64,000 nt of DNA from Chaunax sp. Z400 (Eukaryota > Chordata > Actinopteri > Lophiiformes > Chaunacidae), in contig CM075192.1 in assembly GCA_037577475.1 (NCBI GenBank), positions 3,247,197 to 3,311,196 of the forward strand, given 5' to 3'. Under the pieces are notes generated by a model, which saw nothing but the letters and a program-made list of their open reading frames with translations, was not told the origin of the DNA and made no database searches. Shown here piece after piece: positions 27,701-40,500 of the stretch. Position numbers and translations under genes: made by a program. Each line of letters starts with the position of its first letter. Within the stretch, counting starts at the first letter, position 1.

Positions 27701-30700
27701 TACTTTGGGTCTGATGTCCAATGATCCAAATTTAATTATAAAGTTATTTATTACAGTGATGAAAATTCTGATATCAATGTCTCTTATGTAGTTTCTAATT
27801 AAAGTCAAACATTGTCAAATCATTTCCAACAGTGTCAGAAAAGAGTATTTTGGCTGGGGTGAAGGGTGAGGTGACATCAGCACATCAAACAGCTGTCAGA
27901 GTTTTATTATATTATTACATCTGCCTTTAGAAATCCACTACTGGTCACCCTCTAACTGTGATGCTGATGCCTGGGACAGTACAGTGTCACAACAGGAACA
28001 GAATGAAGAATGAATCATGAACAGATGAAGGACAAACAGATTTTGGTGATGTCATCTCCTTACTTTGATGGTGTACAGGGTGTAGGGGTGTGAGCCGGTG
28101 CCTCTGTGTTCCTTAGCTGTGATGGTACCAGTGATGCGGAGGTTCTGAATGATGACTGGTCCATCAGGGCTGTTGAGGGGCTCAAAGCTAAACGATGGCA
28201 GAGGACAAGAGCTTTGCAACAGACTGTCTTCACTCAGCTCACTGGGGCTCCCCAGCCCACTCTGTTCCACACCCAGAAGGAGCTCTCTGGCTGGGTTTAG
28301 GAGACCACTGACACCGACAGTCCTCTCAGCTGTCTCAGCTGAGAAGTGATCAGAGTCATCAGGATGCTCTACTGGTTGTGAATTCACCAGGACTTTAGGG
28401 CAGGAGCCGTCCAGTGGACTGGAGCAAAAATCCTCCAGGTACATCCCATTACTGTTCTCTGCAGGTGTGGCACACTCTCTCTGTCGGCCAAACAGGCCCT
28501 CCTCTTGGCCAATCATGACCAAGGAATCAATGGAACTTTGCTTATAGTCAGCCAAAGGCGAATCTAGGTCAGAGTCATTTTCCTGGTAAAATGGGTTTGA
28601 CTTGCTTCCTCTCATGTAGTGCCTTAAAAAGAGTCCAGTGGGTTCTTCTTCTTCAGTGTGGTTCTGACAGTCCACTCCCTCTGAATCAACCACATCGTAG
28701 GCAGCCAGCTCAGGAGTAGCCATCTCTGTGTCAGTCATCATTTCAGCCTCTCTCAGCGCAGTAACTGCACTACTTTGAGGTAACTTCTGAGGAGCACGTG
28801 TTGCCTCTTGTGATAGAGGAAGCTCTGATTGAACTGGTGGTGGCACTAATGGTGCTGATGAAATCAGTGGCTCTGCTGTGATTGGCTCCTTTGGTTTTCT
28901 AGACTTGCCAAATATTTCCACCATGAGACAATTCAACCAGTCGGGGTCAGCTAGTTTGGCAATGAGAGGGAGCAGAACGTTGCAGGTGATGAGCTCCCCA
29001 ACGACCAACCTTCCGGTTTGGGTCTCCAAGTGCGGTGATGGTACCAAAACATGCAGCAACAAATCCACCACTGCTCTGGCGTGGTTTACTTCCACCACGG
29101 CGCTGGTCATGGCAAGGTGAGGCGGGGTAACACTGGAGTATGCTTTCCACAGCTGCTCGCTCTCACTGCTCCACTTCGCTGTTGGAGGCGTTTGTTGGTT
29201 GCTAACCAGCTCCTTGGCTCTGATGTAGTCCTGCAGGTGGCAGCCGAACAGATCCAGGATCCTCTTAGTCAGCTCCTGCAAACATTCAAATATGCCCCAT
29301 TAAAGACCATTAGTGATTTTCAAAAGTGTGACAGTTTCTTTCAATGCCTCCATCACTGGTGCAGTATATACAGTATACAATAAGCATCAGTGTTGTTACC
29401 TAAACAACTCAAGAAGGAAGGGACTTAATTTAAGACGTAAAAAAACAAAAACAAGCATCAGATGGCTCCATACAGCTAGTATGATGTCATCAAAAAGCCC
29501 AGAGATCCCAAACTGATTTAAAAACACAAAATTCAAACATGCACACATGTACTGAGATTGTGTGTTCTCGTTCATCTCGTCCCACTGTGTAAGTACACAT
29601 GTTCAGGCTTGGACAACTGACTCAGACAAGATGCTAATGCTTTTAGCTTAGTCGCTACAGAGAAGATTTCAGATTAAAGGGGTTTTTTAAATGTTTTTTT
29701 TAATCAGTTTAGGGACCTCGGGGCTCCTGGAGACGAGGATGATGCTGTACAACCTTAAGGAGTCATTCGTTGTTTTTGTTTTTTTACATTTTAAAACAAG
29801 TCCCCATCTTCTTCAGCTGTTTAGGAGGATACTGTAATGCTGTTGCTGAACTTTCCATCAACAAGGGGCGAGTAGACAATTTGACTGAATTTTATGTTGG
29901 GTGAACTGTTCTTTTATAGTCATGTGTTTGATCATTTTTCATATAGATTTGTTAACCTGCTTTATCTTTAGGTACTGGGAGGATTTGGCTTAAGAGGTGT
30001 CTTATGGTTCTCATTAGATCTCTCTCTTATGTCATTTCTTTGTCTTTCTGTAATCTCCTTGATATTTATCTTATTTGGACGTCATAGTTTTTGGGTTGAG
30101 GGTGTGGGTGGAGTATGTGGAGGTGAATTGTCACCAGTACTACAAGCAGCACAGCATACATGTTGATATGAGGTTACACTAAATCATCTTTGTGCACCTG
30201 CAGTGTGTATGAGAAATATTTGATCACTATAACAAATAATGCAGTATAAGGTGGTTTGTAAAGAACATCGTTTGATGACACAAAAACATGTCACATATTA
30301 TAATCTATTGTTTGTATTGTGCCAGAAATCACACTCTTTACAGTAGTATTGTGAGCTCAGACAGGAAATATTTTATATTTTGTTAAATGTTTAATTGTAA
30401 ATTTGCACAAAGATATTTGTAAAATAATCAAATATCAGTTCAAATGCCTTTAATTTGCCAGGCATTTAATTCAAAATGTAACAAGAGATAAGGTTATTTA
30501 ATCTAGAATATGTCCTTCAATGTGATATGTCTCATTATCTGGATAGGAAATTATCTATATATGGGTTAAAGGTTATGATGAAATCACACAGCCCTAGACA
30601 ATGGCAACAAAACATGCAGCAACAACTGTAGTTTACTTCACTGGTCATGGCAAAATGAGGCTTAATGTTGAAATAAAATCACTGTAATTATTCACTTGTA

Positions 30701-31434
30701 AAGTTAGAAGTCAGAGCCAGTGGTTCCCAAACTTATTGTGCCGCAAAGTAAATATGAGGGGTCATAAGATGATTTACGGGTTAAGAAAAAATCTTTAAAT
30801 TAAAATACCTTCCTGTCCACCTGTCTCGCACGTATTTTAAGCTCCATGGCCATTGAGATCATGGCCTCTTGAATCTCCATTTCAAAAGCACTTTCAGAGG
30901 ACACAGTGGAGTACCAGGAGCTGACAAAATCCCTGATGATTTTCCCCACTGTGTTGTGGATCTCCTGGTCCAGGTGTTGCTCATCCTCTACAGACGGTGA
31001 GATCTAAAATTTAGCAACAACAAAGTTTAAATTAAATGATAGTGGAAAATAGATAAAAGTCATTGTTTTCCAAAATCAAGCAAAATAAGTTTATCTTGGC
31101 CCAGCTAACCTAATCAAATGCTTCTAACTGTGCCTACACTGTACATGTAAACCACAGTTACGTGCACATTTACCTGCTCCAGGTTGATAAACCTCTCCAG
31201 GTGAACCACACTGTTGGACTCCAGGATGGCCTGGGAGCCGAGCCAGCCTCCAAGCACAACCAGCAGGCTGGTGAACACGCACAGCAGCCAGATGTTGACC
31301 AGCAGGTGGAACAGTACCAGCCAGGCCAACACCATACTGAAGCCCATCAAGCTCCTCTGTCCCAACACCTCAGCCATGGCACTGCTGGGGTCTCGCTCTC
31401 GTTTGACACCCTCAGGATGAGACGCGGCGATCAT
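21738..31434 (-). CDS. snx19: Sorting nexin 19 (ten coding exons, 3' end not found)
   Basis: SNX19 is a membrane-anchored PXA-PX-nexin C protein of endosome/ER contacts. Minus-strand exons with GT/AG borders and matching phases are 31434-31174, 31003-30809, 29275-28064, 27329-27131, 27044-26944, 26861-26742, 26534-26410, 26124-26031, 25904-25745 and 21867-21738, about 865 residues. Residues 30-68 form a hydrophobic hairpin (LVNIWLLCVFTSLLVVLGGW). The PXA domain follows (PHLETQTGRLVVGELITCNV) and then an acidic linker. The PX domain has RRYSEFLNLQTRLEE near 599-613 and GPKKIFPDMPFGNMDSDK. The last exon opens nexin C (LTEKQWSWLCTENIQ). The roughly 100-130 residues that normally follow were not found. 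The start at 31434 is chosen because a good acceptor lies at 31457/31458; Met at 31377 is an alternative. Exons 8-9 are the least conserved and least certain. Confidence 0.93.
22236..22385 (-). mobile_element. LINE fragment (reverse transcriptase C-terminal side)
   Basis: The minus strand reads CQKFLGVHLSDNLSWALNTT and then SVVKKTQRCLHFLRS. This is the conserved region just after the reverse transcriptase core of a common fish non-LTR element. It lies in the last resolved snx19 intron. Confidence 0.75.
22807..23452. repeat. 10-bp tandem array, about 64 units
   Basis: Units of ten bases, gtggcctcag or gtggcctcat with gtcgcctcag and gtcgtctcat variants, run for about 645 bp. Repeated multi-unit blocks (for example at 22930-22990 and 23010-23070) show higher-order duplication. 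All plus frames stay open because three units make 30 bases. The resulting frames of 151-244 codons are artefacts. Confidence 0.97.
23505..23695 (+). mobile_element. LINE reverse-transcriptase fragment
   Basis: Plus-strand translation shows TGAPQGCVLSPL followed, after a small deletion and frame change, by NLLKFADDTTVMGLIRDSG. The second phrase contains the FADD catalytic motif of non-LTR reverse transcriptase. It is probably the same family as the minus-strand piece at 22236-22385, on the other side of the 10-bp array. Confidence 0.8.
24285..25535 (+). mobile_element. L1/Tx1-like LINE, truncated and degenerate ORF2 3' end
   Basis: Near 24308 the plus strand encodes GTRQGCPISP, a reverse transcriptase motif of L1-type elements. 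From 24503 to 25238 broken frames give LFRYLQIRHYFHQNYK and WLNPTPPTLVEWHGIISEIF, typical of the extreme C-terminus of fish L1/Tx1 ORF2. An A-rich tail (aaaataaaatgaaatttaaa) closes the copy near 25530. Several frame breaks and an internal deletion show it is inactive. It lies in the snx19 intron between exons 9 and 10. Confidence 0.8.
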
Positions 31435-32359
31435 GCATGCCACAGTGACATCACACCTTGAAAGACAAAACCAATGGAGAGCACAGATTAGGCATGACAT
31501 TCAAAACAGCCTGAGACGCTGCACGTATGTCAGTATGTGATCAATATAAAGAGGATGAATGCTCAGATTAACCTGAAGTGAGGGACAAGGGCTAAACAGC
31601 AGTGTTAGGGCCCTGCTGACCCCTCCATGTTGGAGTAGTTTAATTAAAGACAGCATAAGCAAGCACAATATTATACTGGAAAGGTTGAAAAATTGATTAG
31701 CTAACTTGTGTAACACTACACATTTTTGACGTCATTAATAATAAATAACCCATTTAATTGAATTTAATTAGTAGTTTGAATGTTTTGGCAGTAAATAAAT
31801 GTTTACTAGCTTTATTATCTATCGTTACTCAGCCCGTATTCAGCTACAATATCACTACCCGTTAGTCTGTATTTCTAATAATCCCCACCAGTTGAGTAAC
31901 GTGTTTGAATAACGTTACCCCTGAAAGATATCGTTACTCTGGTAAGAAGACACGACACCAAACCCTGATCATAGATTTGACAATTAACCGTTTTACTCTT
32001 AGAGGACACGTATAGGCGCGATGAACATGGTTTTAAGAGCTTCTTGACTCAATGAAAAACTATAGCGGAACATTCGGCAAACAGATTATTCGACCTGGAG
32101 CAATACATTTCAACATGTAGCTAAATTATGATTAAGCTGATGCTAACGATGTAGCACGTTCTGCTTGTCGACGACAGAAAAATATTCGTCGATATATTGA
32201 TGACAATGTATTTTATGTACTACTTTAAATACATTTAGTGGAGAGTCTAGCGAATTAACTGAGGTCTTCAATAATATCCTCTTTACTGATAAAGCAAACC
32301 TTTAGATAGTAAAACATTTACTAGTGATGACGTTACGTTACAATTCAAACATCTGACCT

Positions 32360-32640
32360 CGGACAGCTGCACATTCACACAACACATCGCGAGAGCAGCG
32401 CAACATGTAAAGTGACGTCCTGTCGTATATAAATTCCCCCTATCTATTTCGATGATAAATAGATTTAATCTTAGCGAGCTATCAAGGCTCGCACAGGAAG
32501 TCTCGTGAGCGTCTTGATATCGATTGGTTTGTTTACTTCCTGTATCGTGACGTAGGTTCAAATCAGAAAGCCGATTGATTGGCTCTCCTGTTGCTGATGA
32601 AGCGCTTGAAAGACCTTACATGAAATTACCTTACATTACT
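32360..32640 (-). promoter_or_regulatory. Candidate snx19 promoter and untranslated first exon
   Basis: On the minus strand, about 1 kb upstream of the snx19 start, there are CCAAT boxes (agccaatcaatc near 32570 and ccaatcg near 32520). A CRE-like tacgtcac lies near 32550 and two ETS-type caggaagt or cttcctg sites near 32495-32540. Downstream, a possible donor (gaggtcaga, about 32358) could splice to the acceptor tttcaag at 31458. This would make a non-coding exon 1. The motifs are visible; their use is inferred. Confidence 0.45.
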
Positions 32641-32891
32641 TTGAACTTTTAAACGTGGATTATTTCTCTAGTAAACCTATGAGGCTTGTGTCAGCGGCTA
32701 AGACTCATGGGAAACGTTGTTTTATAACGATAAAGGAGCAGCGTTAAACAACTTCTGATTCATTTGGTCAACTAACATACAGTATGAGGAGAATAAGGGA
32801 TATAGACTACTATGAGTAAATAAATATACTAAACATACCAAAAATGTCCTATTCTAGACATGTTGAACATTTTTATGGACGACGACTGAGA

Positions 32892-32977
32892 AATATAGAT
32901 AGATAGATAGATAGATAGATAGATGATAGATAGATAGATAGATAGATGATAGATAGATGATAGATAGATAGATAGAT

Positions 32978-33016
<39 letters not shown>

Positions 33017-33095
33017 GATAGATAGATAGATAGATAGATGATAGATAGATGATAGATAGATGATAGATAGATGATAGATAGATTGATAGATAGAT

Positions 33096-33137
<42 letters not shown>

Positions 33138-33379
33138 AGATGATAGATAGATGATAGATAGATTGATAGATAGATGATAGATAGATAGATAGATAGATAG
33201 ATGATAGAAAGATGATAGATAGATGATAGATAGATAGATAGATGATAGATAGATGATAGATAGATGATAGATAGATAGATAGATGATAGATAGATGATAG
33301 ATAGATAGATAGATGATAGATAGATAGATAGATGATAGATAGATAGATAGATAGATGATAGATAGATAGATAGATAGAT

Positions 33380-33434
<55 letters not shown>

Positions 33435-33457
33435 GATAGATAGATAGATAGATAGAT

Positions 33458-33547
<90 letters not shown>

Positions 33548-33596
33548 GATAGATAGATAGATAGATAGATGATAGATAGATAGATGATAGATAGAT

Positions 33597-33627
<31 letters not shown>

Positions 33628-33699
33628 GATAGATAGATGATAGATAGATAGATAGATGATAGATAGATAGATAGATGATAGATAGATAGATAGATAGAT

Positions 33700-33774
<75 letters not shown>

Positions 33775-33797
33775 GATAGATAGATAGATAGATAGAT

Positions 33798-33868
<71 letters not shown>

Positions 33869-33913
33869 GATAGATAGATGATAGATAGATAGATAGATAG
33901 ATGATAGATAGAT

Positions 33914-33947
<34 letters not shown>

Positions 33948-34007
33948 AGATGATAGATAGATGATAGATAGATGATAGATAGATTGATAGATAGATGATA
34001 GATAGAT

Positions 34008-34038
<31 letters not shown>

Positions 34039-34136
34039 GATAGATAGATAGATAGATAGATGATAGATAGATGATAGATAGATAGATAGATAGATGATAG
34101 ATAGATAGAGAGATGATAGATAGATAGATGATAGAT

Positions 34137-34191
<55 letters not shown>

Positions 34192-34274
34192 GATAGATAG
34201 ATGATAGATAGATAGATAGATAGATGATAGATAGATGATAGATAGATGATAGATAGATAGATAGATAGATAGAG
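32892..34274. repeat. GATA (ATAG) microsatellite array with GATGATA interruptions, about 1.38 kb
   Basis: Pure gata repeats are broken at irregular spacing by an extra 'gat', giving agatgatagat, with a few gattgata and gataata variants. On the minus strand the complementary tatc repeats make three open frames of 480-519 codons of S/I/Y/L/H. These are artefacts. The right border joins a unique segment (gtctcctgaatggtcctgtc) that may be the 3' end of a retroelement with a (CTAT)n tail read on the minus strand. Confidence 0.98.
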
Positions 34275-36758
34275 TCTCCTGAATGGTCCTGTCCATGTCC
34301 TCTCCCCCAGCCTCCGTCCTTCAGATCGTCCACACCTGGACCATCCACTCAGGACAAAGACTCTCTGTCTGCCTTGGAATTGCACCATATCTGCCTTTGT
34401 GTCCTAACTCTGAACTGAATGCAACAGATGGGACTTCATCTCTATGTAATTTCTCTAGCTAAGTGAAAGTGGGACCAGAAGAAAGCATTTATTTTCTAAT
34501 GTAATAATCAAAACTATTTCCTTGCCCAATCCTGATTATGTCTATCGTTTCTCTGTAGCCTGCAAAGAACATGAATCGCCTTCAGTGTTGTCATGATACA
34601 GAAGTGTCACTCTATAACCCTGTGCTGTTAACCTGTGGGTCTGAAGCTAGCACATAATGCTGCCAGAATATTATAGGCCTACTCCTAAACCATCACGGAA
34701 AAGATTTGAACACCCACAAAACTATTGTGACATTTTATGGAATAATTTCCTCGAGAGGAAGAACTTAAAATAAGACTCTACTCTCATGTCTGTGTGCACA
34801 GAGTTACACTGTAAAATGTCAGATTGAATTTAATCAGAAATACTGAGTTGACTTAACTCAGTTTTTATCAACTTGTTAAAAACACTAATTTTATTTTAGT
34901 AACTTTGGCATCAAGAAAACTGTCAAACTCAGTTTACTTGAGTTTGGTTCATTTAAACAAACCAAGTACTGGGAACTTTAGCTTTTTTCAGTACTTAGTT
35001 ACATCCCACAGTGTAACTAAGTATAATACTCTTGTACTTAAGTACCCCATAGATTAGAGCTACTTTACTTGAATAGCCTGTTTTCTGTTCACACTTTCTA
35101 TTTGTACTCCACTTCTTTTCATGGGAAACATTCCTTTTATGTGAGAAAAGTTGGATAAATAGTGCTTTTGGTTTGTAAAACCCTACTCAGTTATCAGGTT
35201 TTCTACTCAGCTTCTAAAATCTTTGATTCACATTCAGATCGGTTACATGAATGCTCTTATAGCACACATCAGATTAGATTCACATATATTGTTTATTGTT
35301 CTGCAGCTGTTCTGTTCAAAGTTAGGTTACTGGCGTCTTTTGCCCTTATGAAAAGAAATGTTTAATGACAGTTGAAACAACCAAACTACGTACTGTGGTT
35401 TTGCACAATGGGTTAATAGATACTGTAGTGTGTTGGTGATAGGTGGGTGGAGTTTCCATGCATACCTTGAGACAATGTGTTTGAGGCCATAAGCCCAAGT
35501 AACCTGTGTTTAAATGTGTTCTGAATAATTATCAGTTAAGCAGTAATTAGTACTTAAGAAATATTTCTATAGAAAATGATTAGTTATACAACACCATGGC
35601 ATGATGAGTTAAGTCTCTCACACGGTTAGTGACGTCACGCCTCGGTGATGAAAGAGGTTGATAAAATAAAGTAGTGAGATGTATTGTAACAAGCACTCCG
35701 GAGTAAAAAACGAATTATTTTTTTAAAATTCATGCTACAATACTTTTTAGGATGTTGGTAGTTTAAGTTCTCATAATAACAATAAACGAGCTAATTTAAG
35801 TGTTACACACACAAAGTAAAGAAGTTGGTTTAAGTATTTCAGACTCAAAATCTCAAGTTTACTTTTCGTAATTTATTGAAGGCAATGACTTTGCATAATA
35901 TTTTTAAGTACCTCAGTTTATTAGATTCTACAGTGTAGAAGCAGGACATGGTTTACTTAGCTTAGCATAAACACTGGAAGCAGGAACAGGTAGTTCTCTT
36001 CAAGGTTCAGAAACTGGCCTCCTGGAATCTTTAAAGACGGGCAACATACTGTAGTTATTTTGTTGATGTCATACACAGATAGAAATGTACAGATTAAACA
36101 AGATAACTGCTAATTAGAAAGTTTTAGAGCTTGCTATGTTTTTCAAAACATGCAGTTTCAAAAATGTGGTCAGGTGTATGTCTCTTCTACTTCTTTAAAT
36201 AATTCATTTTTTAACATTGGTGTCTAAACTTGTGTATGTTAGCAAACAATGTCTTATTTAAACATCCAGCTGGCGCAAAGCAACATTACTATTTATAAAA
36301 GTATTATTTCTGAGTGAAAGTGAAATAACTTCACGTAACTTTAGCTCAGATTTGTTCTCCACCACCTCTTGGCTCTTTATCACTAGCTGCTAGCGTTTAA
36401 TGCTCACTTTGCTAATTGTTTGGTATTGAGCAGATAGCATACAGTGAATTTCAGACCTTGTGAACTGAAAAAAACTGTCTGCTATTTCTTTTTCGCTCGT
36501 CTTTTTTTTCATTTTCACCAGACTCTCCTCCGTTCCTACATTCATCCAGGGCCGTGTACAGCGGCGGAGCTACTGTTGTGTGCTCTTGTGTTATGAATGA
36601 CACTTTATCATTTAAATGCAATGACTGTAAATCGCTTTCAATGAAAGTAGCTGAATGAATGTATAATAAGAAACATGTAAATACAGAAGTGTAAGAAACT
36701 ATGAGACAGTGTAATGTTAGTAATTAAAATTAATGAGAGATGGTGAATTAATGCTATA

Positions 36759-36847
<89 letters not shown>

Positions 36848-37578
36848 ACACACATTTCATGCTGCCCCTGCATGAGTCAGTGCCCCACTTGGGCCACCCC
36901 AGTCAAAAAACAGTCTGGGCATGCCCCTGACTTTACCTGACTGTAAAGGTAGGCCTGTTGTGACGCTGTACATCACACATTATACATTAACAAGGCTGAC
37001 ATAACTCACAGCCTGATTAGTTCACTGAACTCAAGAGCTTTTACACATGCTGACAATAATGTGACTTCAAACAAGGCGGATGAATCATCTACATTTTGGT
37101 AGTTGGTTTGACAGATAAGCAGGTCAGATGACTGTCTGCCTCTTTCTCTGAAAGCAGCAACCAGACTGTTCAGTTCCAAATCAAGGTTTGACACGAGACG
37201 TCAGTCCACTGGAAAGTACGTCCTGGTTTTCTGTCTGTTTTCTTGTAATTAAAAAACAAAACAGTTCTTTTGTTTATATCATGTTTTATGTATGTTTGAT
37301 TTAATGTAACGCAGCTTTAAATAGAACATTTGGACAGCACTCAGGTCAGATGAGTGAAGGTGGAGGAAATGAGGTATGCTGACGACTAGTATAACCTCAC
37401 TAATCTGATTTGTTCAGTGTGGTTGACTCTGGAGCCGCTGTGGGAAAATATTTCAGGACCTGAGGAGTCCCACAGTCCCTCCTTAAAATTAAGGCCACAT
37501 TAAGTGCTGCTTCACACATATGGTGCCTCCATATGAGGGACAGTGTTGAAGGTTTAGCTTTGTCATTTCCTCTCAGTC
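34275..37578. other. Unassigned intergenic sequence between snx19 and the oxidase gene
   Basis: Apart from the (TG)n tract at 36759-36844, only short frames are present. At 34830-35000 and 35850-35940 there are AT-rich stretches with the feel of small non-autonomous elements (cagtttacttgagtttgg, gtacctcagtttattag), but the ends could not be defined. Confidence 0.4.
36759..36844. repeat. (TG)n dinucleotide microsatellite, 86 bp
   Basis: An uninterrupted tg run of about 43 units is followed by tacacacacac, so part can fold back on itself. Confidence 0.97.
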
Positions 37579-40500
37579 ATGCGTAACTGTACAACTTATG
37601 AGACATTACCTCTGATAAAGGTGAGTGGAGTTTGAGCTGCCTCCATTGGTTTTCACGTTTTAGAGATTTTAGTTATACATGTGCATTAATTATTAGAAAT
37701 AATTAATCACCTGTCTATGTGTATTTTATTGTGTTTTTAGAAAGAGATCATTTTGAATTTATTTCAGTGTAATATTAAACTTCCAACTGGTTGATGTTTG
37801 GCAGGATTCCTCTTCATCTCATAGTGTCGGTATCAACAGCAGGAGGAACCTGTGGAGCTCTATCCTCAGGATGATTCTTCACATGGCACTGTGCAAAGTC
37901 TGTAAGTAAACCACGATCACAGGATACTTTTATTTCACCGTTTAAAGTCTGATGCTGCTAATTATGAAATTAATGTCTGACAGACATCTAAGTGAATACG
38001 ACCATAATAAAATAGGCATCACGGAAGGGAGAACAAGTGGATTGTAGTGAAAGTCCATTATGAGCAGGATATTTATTAGAAACAGGAAGTCAGTGGTTCC
38101 TCACACATAAAGTTGAGTACATTCCACAGCTTCTGTATTTTCCTCAGGATGCTTTGGATTTATTCCTGAATTTCTCTGTTCCTCCGTCAGTTCCTCTGGT
38201 TATTATAGTTGGGGTTGTTGTGTTTGCGGTCAGTGGGATTTTTGGAGACCCTCTGTTTGAGTGCCTCCAAGAAGACACTGATTACGGCGAGCTGCTCGAC
38301 ACTGTGGATAAAGGTCTCCCTGTCACGAAGACTCCCCGACATGTGGCCATCATCGGCGGGGGCATCGCCGGACTGACCGCAGCAAAGCTTCTAGAAGATG
38401 CGGGACATAAGGTAAAGTAATAGAATGAGGCTGGAAACATTACTGTGGTCATAGTTGTTCACTACTGCGGTAAAGATTCACAGATTCGAACTTCGCTGAT
38501 CAATAACTCATTAGTGAAACGTTGTCAAAACACAAACAACGTCTATTTCATACCGTGGTAAGGTAGACAACGAGCTACAATCATTGTCATCAAAACAGGC
38601 CGTCATGTAGTTTACACGAATAACATTGGTCTGTTCGTGCAGGGACCGTCTGCAAAGTACAAAACGGAGAATAGAACAATAAAATGCTATAGCTTTATAT
38701 GCAGTGCACATTCACCAAAATCTTTACACAAGTCAAGTGAATATTGTTGAATACACTACAGCAATAGGTTAGGGAAAACATGCTTAAGAATAATTCTAGG
38801 GAATATTTAATGGTAAAAATATTCAATCACCTTTCTCTGATACACTGTTGTGTCACCAAATTCAGAACCACTGGGGGTCTCCTTTTAGTCATACTGCAGC
38901 AACTAGTTTGGGAAAATGTGCTTTTGAATAATTTAGGAGAATTTTCAATGGGGAAAAAAATGAATAACTTCACCCTTATTCACTATAGTGTCATCAAACT
39001 CACTCCACAGACTGCTTTGATTGTACAGTGATACAGTGGCCCAGTTGTTACGCATCTTCATCTTTGTAGTACAGTATTTAAATGGTATCGCTGTTGTTGT
39101 TGTTGTTGTTGTTATGTTGTTTTGATAAAACCGGTGACTATAAAGGTTCTGTGTGGCTGTAGAAACTTTAAAGTATAGGGGACTTTGGGTTTTACTACTT
39201 TTTTTTACCATCCGGGTGTCAGTGCGCAATTCCGCACGTGCTTCCATCAAACATATATTTGCCATATTGGTTAATGCTAATGTTCAGTCAGACGTCATTC
39301 AATGAATGTTTACTCATCTGATCACATTAGTGGTATAACAGCAACATAAAAACTGATTGCATTTGCCTTTAAAACTATTTGTTGTCTCCGTTGTGAGATG
39401 GATTTTATGAGATCATCCATGTTTGTTTGTTTGTTTGTTTGACTGCCAGATATTTCAAAAAGCAGATCCAAGGACAGACGCACATTCAGGATCATTTTTT
39501 CACTTTCTTCAACAATGCAGGATACAACCATTTTTAATATTTTGCCAATATAATGGAAAATAATAATAGACCAATGAAAATAAAAATACTCAGGCATAAG
39601 GTTCCACCTCTATGTGAAATTGGATCCAGATCCAGATTACAATGTGAAACTGGGAGATTAAAATCCATATTTGGAGAGGCTCAGTATGTATAGGGTCACA
39701 GTACGGTAAAAGAGAATGGACATGACACTGAAAAAAAGTGAAAAATGTTACATTTATCCATATAAATGTATTGAACATGATGATGATGTGTCCCCATGGA
39801 AAACAAGGTGACCATAATAGAAGCCAGTGACCGTATTGGAGGACGTGTAGAGACCTTCAGGAACACAAGAGAAGGCTGGTACGCAGAGGTGGGTGCCATG
39901 AGGATCCCCAGCTTCCATAAGTGAGTACATTCTTTTAACTGTCTGCATACCATAATAATACAAGGACACGAAAGGACTAATAATAGTAAAGGAATTTATT
40001 CCAGTACAGTCAAGGTACCTATAAATTTTTTTATTTCAGAATTGATCACTGCTCTTTCTAATCTGTTATAACTCTTCTAACTATAATCATTGCCTAGTCC
40101 TGTTGCTATCAATAATCTGTTTATAATTAAATTCTGGTCTCTATCAATAATCTGTTTATAATTAGATTCTGGTCTCCATCAATAATCTGTTAATGAATAG
40201 ATTCTGGTCTCCATCAATAATCTGTTAATGAATAGATTCTGGTCTCCACCAATAATCTGTTAATGAATAGATTCTGGTCTCCATCAATAATCTGTTAATG
40301 AATAGATTCTGGTCTTTATCAATAATCTGTTAATCAATAGATCCTGGTCTCTATCAATCAGGTATCACTGATGTATAAAGCTTTACTGCTCTTTCTAATC
40401 TGTTATAGCTCTTCTAAATATAATCATTGCTTTGTCCTGTTGCTATCAATAATCTGTTTATAATTAGATTCTGGTCTCTATCAATAATCTGTTAATGAAT

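Noticed and set aside
28106..29150. Several frames antisense to or overlapping the large snx19 exon
   Set aside because: They are shadows of the strongly coding minus-strand exon.
32829..34388. Three long minus-strand frames of 480-519 codons
   Set aside because: They encode only repeats of S, I, Y, L and H from the GATA microsatellite.
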